From assembly GCA_025765615.1 (NCBI GenBank), contig JAIVFJ010000092.1, positions 186,001-250,000 on the forward strand: a stretch of 64,000 bases of DNA, in the 5' to 3' direction. Below the pieces are notes generated by a model. The model saw nothing but the letters and a program-made list of their open reading frames with translations, was not told the origin of the DNA and did no database searches. Position 1 is the first letter of the stretch. Each line of letters opens with the position of its first letter. Both the position numbers and the translations under genes were made by a program. Shown one piece after another: positions 12,181 to 22,175 of the stretch. Origin of the DNA: Zopfochytrium polystomum (taxonomy: Eukaryota > Chytridiomycota > Chytridiomycetes > Chytridiales > Chytridiaceae).

Positions 12181-12253
12181 AATCTCTTCATTTTCTTTCT
12201 TTTTTCAGTCAGTGTGCCTGGTCCAGCTTTGGACAAAAAACAATTTTTTTGAT

Positions 12254-13885
12254 CACTTGGTCGCCCTTTTGAGAACCCCCCAGGAGGAAGAACGGCCCAT
12301 TCCCAGACCTTGCGCTTGTCCATGAGAGAGTGAAGCTCCTCAAACTCAGAGGCAGTCCATTCTTCGTTATAGTCTGATGTGTGGGCTTCCTTGTGGGAAT
12401 GTGGCACTGGTGGGAGTTGTGATTGGTGGATTGGTTCTTTAGGGAAGTGCTTTGGGAAGTGTGGTTCTGGTTTAGCTGATGCAAGGTAGAGTCGCAAGAG
12501 ATGGCGAGTGATTGTTCGATTTGCAAGTAGCTTGCAAAGTCCACTTGGTGCATCTTTGATGTTGACAATGACAGATGGTGGAAGTGGTGATTCCATCACA
12601 GGTTCTGGTTCAGTGTTGATGGATGCTGCGACGTGGTCTGCTGTTGGAGCTAGGCTCTCTTCAGGTTTGTCTTCATCTTCGCCCAGGACAACAGTGAATG
12701 TGTCAGGGTTCCAACCATAGTCGTCATTGTCATTATCGTCTTCCATATCTTGGGGAAGAGTTAAAGGTTGATGTGAGGTGTTTGTTGATGATGATGGCAG
12801 CTGTCCCCCCCCAGAAGCCTGGCGCAGTTGCTGGCGAGTACGAGTGGAGGGAGCACTGTCAGGAGGAGAGTTGGATAATCGATGGTAAGAGTCAAGTGGT
12901 GGCTGGACAGGCTCGAAAGAAGGAGAGTCGTCAGTTTCAGGAAAATCTGTAAAATCATCAGAGAGAGAAGTTAAGAAATCAGAATTAAGAGATTGAAGCT
13001 TAGCGCACTGCAGACAAGGCCAGGAAAGGCATGCTCATGCAAGTTATAGTGGTGTGTCCGAAGAATGGTCTGTGCAGTAAAGTCATAGCTGAGGGCAATA
13101 GACTCGCTGTCTGTGTCGAAACCCAAGAAGAGAACTTGGTCTTGTTTGAGTTTGCAGGTTCTGTATACTCATTGTTGAGTGTGACAATGAGGCAGCCAAA
13201 AATTCCAAGGTGGTGAAGGTTGGGTTTTCGGCCTTGGTAATATTCAAATGGAATTAGACCAGTGCGAGTGTGTTGCACACAATTGCTCAGGAATGAAGCA
13301 TGACGTATTGCGTAGGACCAGAAGAACCGTGGAAGCTGGGCTTCAATCAGGAGACAGGAAGCAATGTGGGTGATGACCTTGATGGCATTTTCTGCAACAC
13401 CATCACCCTCCTTGACATAAGAGACAGAAGGCTGAAAGACAATGGGAGGTTGATGGTTGATACAGTAGGCCTCAAATTGCTGAGTTGTTAAGACGGAGGT
13501 TGTCTGTAACCCTGTACAAATAGTGTTCGACGAGTGCGGAAGAGTTGCTCTTCAAAATCAATGCGATCAATTATCCATTGAGTGATGCCTGCTGTGCGAG
13601 TGACAGTGTTGACCTGTGGCATAGTCGACAATAACTTCAAAGCAGTTGGAACCGTCAAGAGAACGTGTACTGATCTTTCCAGTTTGGTCGGTACACAGCA
13701 TCTGCAGCAGGGCAAAATCAAAACGAGGTTTGGCCATGAGGTGTTGCTGGCGCATCTTTGCCATATCGCAAATGAGGGAAGGCTTGCGTGTTGTTGGTGA
13801 TGGAGCAGGAGCACTGTAGACATCACCAGACTTGAGAGTGTCACATACTTGCTGTCAGTGGATGTGGCCAAATCGTCGGTTAGGA
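12254..13885 (-). pseudogene. Copia pol remnant: integrase and N-terminal RT
   Basis: Reading leftward, the integrase core is recognisable in pieces: GSNCFEVIVDYATGQ, VSYVKEGDGVAENAI, LPRFFWSYAIRHA, then GLIPFEYYQGRKPNLHHLGIF. A spacer follows, then EEWTASEFEELHSLMDKRKVW and LPPGGFSKGRPS. The last piece is cut by the DDE element. Its continuation is GSFFDIPPGKRAMFCKWVYAYKV at 9317 and below, here described only by its boundary. Several frame changes and stops are present. Confidence 0.82.
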
Positions 13886-14040
13886 CCCTGCATCCATGAA
13901 GATCCACCCAGTTTTCCATGTCAGCCTTTTGGAGAAGTTTGTGGCCAATTCCATTCCAGGCAGAGCTGTTCCTCCTCCTCCTCCAGTTGAGGTAGAAGGT
14001 GAAGAGGAATTTGAGGTTGAACAAATCTTGGATGCCAAGT
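13886..14040 (+). pseudogene. Gypsy C-terminal remnant (chromodomain linker)
   Basis: This 155-bp piece encodes the same residues as the full-length gypsy copy at 57.7-60.7 kb ([35 protein letters not shown]), on the opposite strand to the surrounding copia. It stops at GATGCCAAGT, where the LTR begins. About 160 bp of the chromodomain has been lost between here and the LTR. Confidence 0.85.
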
Positions 14041-14348
14041 TGTTATGAATCACCCTCTGGAAACCTCTGGAACCTTCTAGAACATTCCTTCATGGAACCT
14101 TGTGGAACCTTCTGGAACCTTCTTTGCTTTCCTGACTTGTCTTGTTGTCATTGGTATCATTGGTATCATTGTATTACTAATTGCTCTTTCTGGAACTTTC
14201 TTTGAGTCTTGACAAGGAAGACTCTCAAGAGGTATGAAAGGGGGATGGGGGACCTGTCCCATCCCTCAAGTGAATTATTGTTTTCAATACATTCATCACT
14301 CCTCTCACTTCCTTGTCTGCCTTGCCTTGTCCTGCCATGTTCCTGGCA
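14041..14348 (+). repeat. Gypsy LTR, copy 1
   Basis: It starts TGTTATGAATCACC and ends CCATGTTCCTGGCA. It is homologous to the LTRs at 33424-33687, 57678-58030 and 60432-60748. Alternating GAA/TTC pentamers occupy 14070-14087 and 14105-14122. The TATA-like segment here reads GGTATGAAAGGGGG, a substitution relative to the other copies. Confidence 0.9.
14070..14122. promoter_or_regulatory. Heat-shock-element-like pentamer arrays in gypsy LTR
   Basis: There are two blocks of four perfectly spaced units, GAA..TTC..GAA..TTC (14070-14087 and 14105-14122), each five bases apart. This matches the HSF binding pattern nGAAn. Whether it works as a promoter is inference. Confidence 0.6.
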
Positions 14349-14676
14349 GCACCCAGTGCCTTCAACTCTTCCAAGACGTCGATGGATTGACATAGCCTTT
14401 GGCTCCAGTCTATGGGTGACTCCTGGTTTGCGGCGGTCACAACAGTCCCTTTCCATGTGGTGAACGTATGCCTTGTGGTAACCACACCAGTAGCGTGGCC
14501 TATCCCCACGACGAGGTGAGTGAGAGCAGCTGTGGTTGTTGTGGATGTTGCGACCCCTGTTGTCACTGTTCCTGTAGTTGCTTCCTTGGCGATAGTTTCA
14601 TTCTGCTCACTCAAGGTCATTGCGGCCTCCTTGGATGTGGTCACTTCAGTGGCGTCTATCTTCGAGTTCCGCCTAA
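14349..14676 (-). pseudogene. Copia gag remnant with LTR tip
   Basis: On the minus strand this reads a Thr-rich gag segment and a zinc-knuckle-like stretch, RYWCGYHKAYVHHMERDC. Upstream, at 14665-14676, are the first 12 bases of the copia LTR (TGTTAGGCGGAA). The rest of the 5' LTR and the gag start have been deleted. The gypsy LTR abuts the other side. Confidence 0.65.
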
Positions 14677-15820
14677 CACATTACAGAATAGACTGCAAAT
14701 AATTTATTTTCAGTTGGAGAATGCGTCCTCTTTCCCTTCCTCTGACTCTGTGCCCACTGCCATCCCTCAACATCCCCAAAAGAAGATACTCCTCTCAAGA
14801 CTTTCCCCCTTCCCCGGACCCTTTCCACCCTTCAACTTCCTTCTTCCCCTCTGCTGCTGTTACAACTTGTGCCGCCGCTTCTGCTGCTGAAGGAAGCAGC
14901 CCTCTGTAAGTGCGTGGTCCTGCAAAGGAGGGGTGGCTGGGCGTGCCGTGTTAGTCCAGCCAGCTAACATTGGGACAGTGTCATCTACGGGGACAATCGC
15001 TTACTCGTCGCCTCGCTATCCCTGCAAGGCAGGGTTTGTGGTGGTGGCAGTTGGATACAGGTGGCCATTGCTGCCAAAGGTGGCCCCAGGGCCACCACCG
15101 CCAAAGCGGTCGCTGCTGTGGCAGCTGTAGTTGCCTGTGAGCGATTTGGTTCGTAGCAAGGGATTGGGGTGGGGTGATACCAGCTGCTGCGTGCTTCTGT
15201 TTTCGCTCGCACACTCACAGTCACACACAGTCACACACACCCGCGAACGGCTAGACACTTTGTCACATGACTGAACATAAATAGTACGAAAACAATAAAA
15301 AAGTAATGTAAATAAATATTGACGAGAATTATGGAAAAGGAAAGACAAAGAAGGAAAAGAAAAAAGACTCCCAGTGCGTGCGTGTGTGATGGATGGACTG
15401 TCTGCGACCAATCAATCAACCGGGCATGGCCGAAAGAGAGCAGACTTTTTTGTTTTGTTTTGTTTTTTGTTTTGTTTGTCACGTCCGTGTCTTTTTTTGC
15501 CTTTGTTTTTCCGACTTTTTGCCTTTTTCGTGTAAACACATATGCATATCCTTTTGTTTCTCATCCTTTTTGCTCCCTTTTGCTTCCTTTCGTTTGTTTC
15601 GTTGTGTGGTGTGCTATTGGAGGATGGGGCAACGAATAAAAACAAAAAGAATACAAATTTTTTTTTTTTTGGTTGCTTGTCAATAATTATTATTTGTACA
15701 AATTTAGACGAATAGAGAGAGAAGACAGGACGCACTCGCTCACCAGACAGGCAGACAGGCTCACTCACAGGCAAGGCGGATCCGTTCTCAAATGGTGGGC
15801 GACGAGGCGCTGGCGCAGCC

Positions 15821-15856
<36 letters not shown>

Positions 15857-16013
15857 CCGCACGGCGCACACGCTCCGTTATTACCGCAGCACCGGCAGCA
15901 GGGTGAGCACCTCCATGCCTCGGCAGCGCCGCCGCACTGCGATGAAGAAGGCGGCGACGAAGACGGCACCGACGATGACGACGACGACGACGGCGACAAA
16001 AACCACCAGCTCT
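14677..16013. other. Intergenic between copia cluster and WSC gene
   Basis: No supported gene. It contains pyrimidine-rich DNA, T/G-rich runs (15440-15680) and a (CAG)n tract at about 15821-15856. That tract lies in a frame open to the WSC gene and would add a poly-Gln leader if translation began at 15792. Confidence 0.5.
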
Positions 16014-16303
16014 ATGCGCAGGGCCGTCGCCATCGCCCTTGCAGTAGCAGTGGCATGCACGGCCGTAGGCAAGGTCGAGGCCGACTGGGTAGGCGTTTAC
16101 AAAGGTTGTGTCTGCGATTCCAAACGGGACCCGTTCGACCCCAACAACGTACAAACCCCTCAACCCCTTGACCAACCATCAAGGCGCACACCACACACAC
16201 ATCACATCACATCATATCCTCTGCTCTTCCTTCTCAAAATCGACGCAGATCCTGACCCTTTACTTTACTTTCCACTTCAACTAACTGGCCCTGACCTCCC
16301 TCA

Positions 16304-16348
<45 letters not shown>

Positions 16349-18057
16349 CTGCCGCGGCATCAACCATCAATATGGCCCGTTCGACTTCCGCACGCCGACG
16401 CTGCACACAAAGTACACCGTCGCGGCCAGCGCGACGACGACCCGAGACTGCGCGCAGCTGTGCTCGAGCTACTACTACTTTCTGATGTTCCCGCCGTCCG
16501 GGACGTCCGGCCCGAACGTGGTGTGCGCGTGCGTGGACCAGAACGACGCGGCCATGGTCAAGGACATGTCGCTGGCGGGCCTGGCGGACGGGGACTGCAC
16601 GCAGCACTGCGCCGACGGCGCGAGCTGCGGCGGGTACGACGGGTATACGCACTACACGACGTACGAGGCCCACAACTACAATCCGGCTGTCAAGGACTCG
16701 GACCTGAGCCCCGCCGTGAAGAGCGCGATTAGCGGCAGCGGCGGCGGTGGTGGTGGTGGGGGAGCGGCGACGAGCACGGCCAGCACGAAAAAGACGACGA
16801 CCACCACCGCCGCGCAGCCGCAGACGACGACCACCCAGCAGTCAGGTGGTGATGGCGGAAGCGGCGGTGGCAGTGGGGGTAGCGGCGGCTCTGGCGGCAG
16901 CTCTGGCGGCGACACCGGCTCCGGCTCCGGCTCCGGCTCCGGGTCGGGGTCGGAGTCGGGGTCAGATCCTGGCTCTGGGTCGTCCGGCAGCGGCGGCGTG
17001 GTGGAGGACACGACGGTGGTGGTATTCAGCACGGCGACGACAGACGCGAACGGCAACAGCATCGACCCGACGATCGTTGCGATCACGTCGACGGGGCAGA
17101 TCACCATCAAACCGCAGACGTCGTCGCCGATCACGATCGCCGCCGGCGGCGTCGGGTCGGCGCCACAGGACACCAGCGGCGGCGGGGGGAGCAGCACCAG
17201 CGGCGGGGGCAGTAACGGCAGCGGCGGCGGCAGCAACAACAGCGGCAACGGACCGCTCAAGTCGTCGAGCGGCGCGGCGGGCCTGTCGGCCGGGCTGATT
17301 GCGGCGATCGTGATTGGCGCGACGGCGCTGCTCGCGTCGGGGCTGTTTGCGGCGTGGGTGCGGCGGCAGCAGCGCGAGAGGCGCAACGGCGGCGGCGACT
17401 TTGTCAAGTTTGCGCCGTCGTCGCCCGGCGCGGCGGCGGGCGCGGCGGCGGGGGGCGGGGCGGTACGGCGCCAACGGCGCGGGAATGGACGGAACGGACG
17501 GGAGGGCGCCGGCGTACTACTACGGCAGCGGCGGTGGCGCGCGAAACACGCCGCCGCCGCCCGCGCCGCTGATTGGTGGAAGCGGCGGGGGCGTGGGGAT
17601 GGTGTCGCAGACGGGGTCGATCTCTGCGTTCCGCGAGGCGTCGCGGCCGGTGGAGCGGTCGTTCACGCCGCAGTCGCAGACGGGCGGGCTGGGGTTGTCG
17701 CTGGGTCGGCCGATCGTGACGCCGCAGACGCTCGCGCGGCTCGCGACGGCGTCGTCGATGGCGTCGTCCATGCCGCGGTCGCCGACGTCGCCGATCGGCG
17801 GCGACGACGACGAGCGGCCGTGGAGCGGCGGTGGTGGTGGGGGGTTCTCGCAGCCGCCGTCGTCGTCCATGTACCAGAACGCGACGGCGGCGCTGGCGTA
17901 CGCGGGCGGGCCGCCGCTCTCGGCGGGAACCGGGAGCGGGTCGGGCGGCGGCGGATCGGTGTCGCCGGCGTATCCGCCGCCGGCGGGGGCGGTGGCGGGC
18001 GGGTACGGAGGGGGAGGCGGTGGCGGGGGGACCAGGTTTGCGCACAACGGATGGTGA
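16014..18057 (+). CDS. WSC-domain cell-wall sensor-like membrane protein
   Basis: WSC proteins are single-pass surface sensors that report wall stress to Rho1/PKC signalling. The start at 16014 puts a clean signal peptide first (MRRAVAIALAVAVACTAVG). A Cys-rich WSC domain follows, with YKGCVCDSKRDPF and, after an intron-like CA-rich segment (about 16149-16347), CRGINHQYGPFDF, CAQLCSSYYY, CACVDQND, CTQHC and CGGYDGYTHY. Next come a long Gly/Ser/Thr stalk, a membrane span (AGLIAAIVIGATALLASGLF) and a cytoplasmic tail rich in Gly, Pro and Ser ending TRFAHNGW. Two irregularities are present. The obvious intron ends (AAC/GTACAA and CACAG/GC) leave the phase off by one. The tail also needs a one-base shift within the G-run near 17448-17460. 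A longer start at 15792 would add poly-Gln. Confidence 0.8.
16149..16347 (+). other. Probable intron of the WSC gene with (CA)n before the acceptor
   Basis: AT-richer and pyrimidine-rich compared with the flanking exons. A CTAAC branch-like site lies near 16278, and an uninterrupted (CA)n run reaches CACAG at 16347. The frame is open through the segment, so retention would encode a His/Thr run. Confidence 0.55.
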
Positions 18058-19001
18058 TTATTACGGATTATTGGCTCCCTTTTGTTTTCACTTCTGCCCT
18101 CTGTTCTTTCTCTCGCTTTGGTGTGTTTGTGGTGTGAAATCTTGCTCGCAGCTTTTTCCTTCTATTCCTTTTTTTTCACCGCCGCCCTCCTTCCCTCCCT
18201 CCCTCCCTCCCTCCCTCCCTCCCTCCCTCCCTCCCTTCCCTCTCGTCTTGCTTGCTGACGGACTCTTTCTCTTTCGTTTCGTTCTCCGTCTCTCCAGCTA
18301 TCTCTTTTCTCTCACTCCCCACTTGCCTATGCCACCTTGACCCCCAACCCTTCAGTTCTCTTTCTCTCTCTCTCTGTCTCTCTCTCTCTCTTGTTTTTTG
18401 TTTTTTTTTGTTTATCTCTTCTCCCTCTCTTTGTTCTATGTCTCTCTCTGTCGCTGTCTCTGTCTCTTTAGAACGAGTGCCGTGTGGGCAATCGAACAGT
18501 ACGTAGAACGCACACACCTCCCCGTCCCCGGCGCCTTGTTGTTGTTGCGTAACCGAGGTCTCCTTTGTTTTCCCTCCTTCCCCTTCCCGTTTCGGTTACT
18601 GTACTCGTTTTTTTTTTTTTTTTGCCTGCTTGTTCCGCCCTCTGGTCGTTCGAAAGCAAATGTTGTTTTGTTCTCTTTAGGGCGTTTTCTTGTGGGTGTG
18701 TGTGTGTGTGTGCGTGTTTTTTTTTTTTTTCCCTCTGGAAACTGACAGACCCGCAGCAGTGGATGGGATCTCTTCTCAGCTGACTCGCTTCGTGTGTGTG
18801 GGAACTGGAACGAACAGGAGAAAATTTTGAAATAATTTTTTTTTTTTTTTTTTTTTTTTTTTGCTTTTGAAGGATTTGAGGAGGAGCGAGGGAGAGACAG
18901 AGAATTATATTAGTATGTGGAAGAACTGGGGGGGATGAATGAATGCGCACTTGCCTGTTGATTGGTCGATTGGAGTGAGACAAGATCAAACCAGAGCCAG
19001 A

Positions 19002-19035
<34 letters not shown>

Positions 19036-19042
19036 TAGAGAG

Positions 19043-19095
<53 letters not shown>

Positions 19096-19430
19096 CATGA
19101 GAAACCACAAAAAGGGACCGTGAGGGCTGCTGGCTGGCACGACCAATCAATCAATCCACCCGTTCGACCTCGTCAGAAGGAAAAGTCAAAAATAATAATC
19201 ACAAGCGCCTCTTGCAGCGAGCGAGCAGACAGGAAACAACTCGCTTTTTGCTGCTTTTCGTCGTCGTCGTCGCAGTCGTCGTCGCAGTCGTCGCCTTCTT
19301 CGATCTTGACCTCTCTCTCTGTCTCACACTCTCTCTCCAATCCCCCTCCTCTACTCGAAACCCCGATCGCACCCACTATCTCATCCGTCCATCCATCCAT
19401 CAATCAGTGTTGTAGTGAAAGTCAGCCATT
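18058..19430. other. Intergenic simple-sequence stretch
   Basis: No gene seen. It contains (CCCT)n at about 18186-18240, CT tracts (18360-18470), poly-T runs (18610, 18837-18862) and a GA tract (18998-19090). It separates the WSC gene from the next rightward gene. Confidence 0.6.
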
Positions 19431-20931
19431 ATGCCTGCAAAGAAAAGGGTCGACAACAGCAACAGCCCCGCCGGCAAGAAGCCCGCCGCGACGCGCGCCG
19501 CCGCCGCCGCACCACCACCACCAAGCGGCGGCGGCTCGATCCCCGTCTCGAACCTGCTCGTGCTGAGCCCGTCGCGCATCGCGGCGGTCGGGCTGGTAGG
19601 GCTGGTCGCCGCGGCGGCCGCGTCACAGTTCTTTGCCGTCATCGACGGCTGGGACCCCCGAGTTCTACTGCCCGCGCTCCTTCGACGAGGCCGACGCGAT
19701 CGCCCGCACCCACTTTGGCAACGGCACCCGCATCCCCGCAGACAGCCCGGCCTACGCGGCGGACCCGGCCTTCCGCGCCGCCGCGGCGACGCTCGCCGAG
19801 CTCGACCTCAAGGCCTCGGACGCCGGCGGGCTCCGCGGCGGCGACGGCGAAGACGCGCGGCGGCTGTACGCGCTGCCGATGGTGCACTACCTGCACAGCG
19901 GGCTGCACCGCGGGTTCGACTACATGAACTGCGTGCTGACGCAGTTCTTCCGCGACGCGATGACGGGGGCCGGGGCCGGCGAGCTTGGCGTCGTGTTTGG
20001 GTTGCACACGATCTGCCTGTTTGTGGCGTTCCTGCTGCTCGCCGGGTTCGAGCGCACGAGGCTGACGACGCGGTTCCCGGCAAACTCGTTCGCGCTGGTC
20101 GGCGTGCTGGCGCAGTTTATCGGCGCCGGCGTCGCCGTGCCGCGCTGTGGCTGCTGCCGTGGCTGGTCAACTACCCGGCGCGGACCACCGCGCCGGGCGC
20201 GGCGCGGCCGAGCCACCTGGGGTCCGACGCGCAGCTGCACTTGGTCGGCGTCGGCATGCTGTGGTTCGGCGCGCTGGGCGTGGCCATGACGCAGCCGACG
20301 CTGCTCAACTACGCGTTCGTTGCCGTTCCAGTACCTGCCGGGCCTGCTGCCTCTGTTTTTCGCTGCCAGCCGCTGGCTGCGGCGGCCGCGTCCCGCCCAC
20401 CACCGGTCGCTGTCGTCGGCGGTCGCGACGGGGTGGTACAAGTTTGCGCAGTCCGGACTGGCCCTGCCAGACCTGTTTGCGGTGGCGCTGCTGGTCAAGA
20501 CGGTGGTCGAGGCCGGGGCGGCCACGGACTCGGGTCCGTCACTGGCGCCGCTGTGGGACTTTGCGACGACGCCGCTGTCCCTGCGGCCGCAGTCTGCGCT
20601 GCCGGCGTACTTTTTGCTGGTGGACACCGCGGCGCTGACGGCGTGCGCCGCCGTGTGGGTGTGGGCCGAGCTCGGGTGGTTCGAGCTCGCAAAGTTTGCG
20701 GCGTTTGCGGTCGTCGTCGGGCCCGGCGCCGCCCTGATGGGCGCCGCGGCCGCGAGGGAGAAGCTGGTGGAGGAGGTCATGCGCAAGGAGTTTCCCGACG
20801 TGCCTGTCGCGCCGCCGAGGGTGCCGCGCGGCGCCGCCGTGGAGCAGGAGAAGCAGCAGGAGAAGCAGCAGCAAGGGGAGGAGACGAAGCCGGTGGAGGG
20901 AGCGAGCGAGGAGGCGAAAAAGTCAAAGTGA
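19431..20931 (+). CDS. Polytopic membrane protein, unknown, with three small indels
   Basis: The start is ATG CCT GCA AAG with a Lys/Ala/Pro-rich head, then a membrane span (IAAVGLVGLVAAAAASQFFA). The protein then reads EFYCPRSFDEADAIARTHFG, a hydrophilic loop, and further spans (VVFGLHTICLFVAFLLLAGF; ALVGVLAQFIGAGVAVP; GVGMLWFGALGVAMTQP; LLVDTAALTACAAVWVW). It ends in a Gln/Lys/Glu-rich tail. The pattern G-x-L-x-Q-x-x-G-A-G-V-x-x-P resembles uncharacterised fungal seven-span proteins, but I cannot name the family. Three frame breaks interrupt it: an extra C in a C-run near 19665, two extra bases near 20140 and one extra base near 20315. Strong G/C third-position bias continues across all three. 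Either these are assembly indels or the gene is newly broken. Confidence 0.6.
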
Positions 20932-22175
20932 GGAGGGTGGCGGGGGCGTTCTTGTTGATTTGCTTGCTTTAGAGTGGTTTCAGGGGGGGGAACCCCCCCG
21001 ACAATCCCGACGCCCACTGTTGCCTCACTCACTCTTTCTCCCTCTGACTCCCTCTCTCTTTCTCTCCTTCGCCTTTTCCTCTCGCTCTCTCTCTTTCCGG
21101 CTCTTGTTACTTTCCTCTTGCCGGGTGTTTCTCTCTCGCTTCGTTCTCTAGTTTCCCTTTCTTTTTTTTTCTTTTTTTTTGTTGTTGTTTTTTTGTAGCT
21201 TTCGTCTCTTGCCCGCCTTACCTTGCCTTGCCCCCTCACTACCCAACACTCTCACCGTTGCGTGCAGAACACCAAAAAAAAAGGAAATGATCTCGTTATT
21301 TTCCCCCTCTTTATTTCCTCTCCCCGCCTCCCCCTTTTGGTTGAGGTGTTTGCTGCTTCTCTCTCTCTCTTCTCTCTCTCTCTCTGTCTCTCGGTCTCTC
21401 TGTTTCTTGCATCAAGCCCACCGCCTCCCCCTTTCTCTCCTTCTCTCTCTCTCTGTCTCTGTCTCCCCCTCTCTCTCTCCAACCCTCTGCATACGCGGAA
21501 ATGCAACAAATGAATAAAAATACACGAAAAAGTATGTATTTTTGTTTTGGAGTAGATGCTGGAAATGCAGGTTGCAGGCAGGCTGGACGAAAGGGGAGAG
21601 AAAGAGAGACCGAGAGCGAGAGCGAGAGAGAACGAGAGAGAGAGAGAGTGTGTGTGTGTTGTGGGAGAGTTGACGTGTCACAGCTTTCTTTCTTTCTTTT
21701 GTTTCATTGCTTCTTTCTTTCTTTCTTTCCTTTTTCTCTCGTTTTTCTTCGCTTTGCTTCCCTTTCCAAACCAGCACACCACAACAGATCCGCCAGTCTC
21801 GCCCAACCGGTTTGTCGAGTCTCGCTCTCGGACCGCCCGCTCTTTCAACCAAACGCTAACTCCCTACAACTCGCTAAATGTGCTTCCTTCCTTCCTTGCT
21901 GTCCACGTAAAACGCACGACGATCCATCCACTCCGTCGTGTTCGAACCCAGTCGGACCTCGCTGCGGCATACGGGACCGACCGCCCCCCCCGTTCATCAG
22001 TCCCCTACCCCCAGCACCACCACCACCACCACCACTACTACTACTACTACGACAACTATCGCGCGACGCACTCGGTCGAGGGAACCGGAAAGCACACCCC
22101 CCCCTCCCAGCCATCCAGCCATCCAGCCATCCCGCCCGCCAGTAAACCACCACCACCACCACCACCACCACCGCA
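20932..22175. other. Intergenic stretch and DIP2 leader
   Basis: CT-rich and T-rich simple sequence, a GA tract (21595-21650), CTTT repeats (21686-21735) and CCA/CTA trinucleotide runs (22015-22055, 22147-22172) just before the DIP2 start codon. No separate gene is supported. Confidence 0.55.

Larger units (their letters stand above)
9318..12253. mobile_element. DDE transposon, 2.9 kb, inside copia pol
   Basis: A 9-bp direct repeat, CACTTGGTC, lies at 9309-9317 and 12254-12262. Taking one copy and the intervening 2,936 bp out leaves the copia frame open across the join, so this is a target-site duplication. The ends are AT-rich and show only weak inverted similarity over about 30 bp (TTGTC-type words on both sides). 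The element carries a transposase gene (plus, 11148-12180) and a divergently oriented accessory gene (minus, 9375-10585). Confidence 0.75.
7255..14676. mobile_element. Nested cluster: copia element invaded by a DDE transposon and a gypsy element
   Basis: A decayed Ty1/copia element on the minus strand forms the frame. Its 3' LTR is at 7255-7657, RNase H and RT at 7884-9317, the RT N-terminus and integrase at 12254-13885, and a gag remnant at 14349-14664. A 12-base LTR tip (TGTTAGGCGGAA) ends at 14676. A DDE transposon interrupts pol (9318-12253). A plus-strand gypsy remnant and LTR (13886-14348) separate integrase from gag. Stops and frameshifts show the copia element is dead. Confidence 0.85.
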
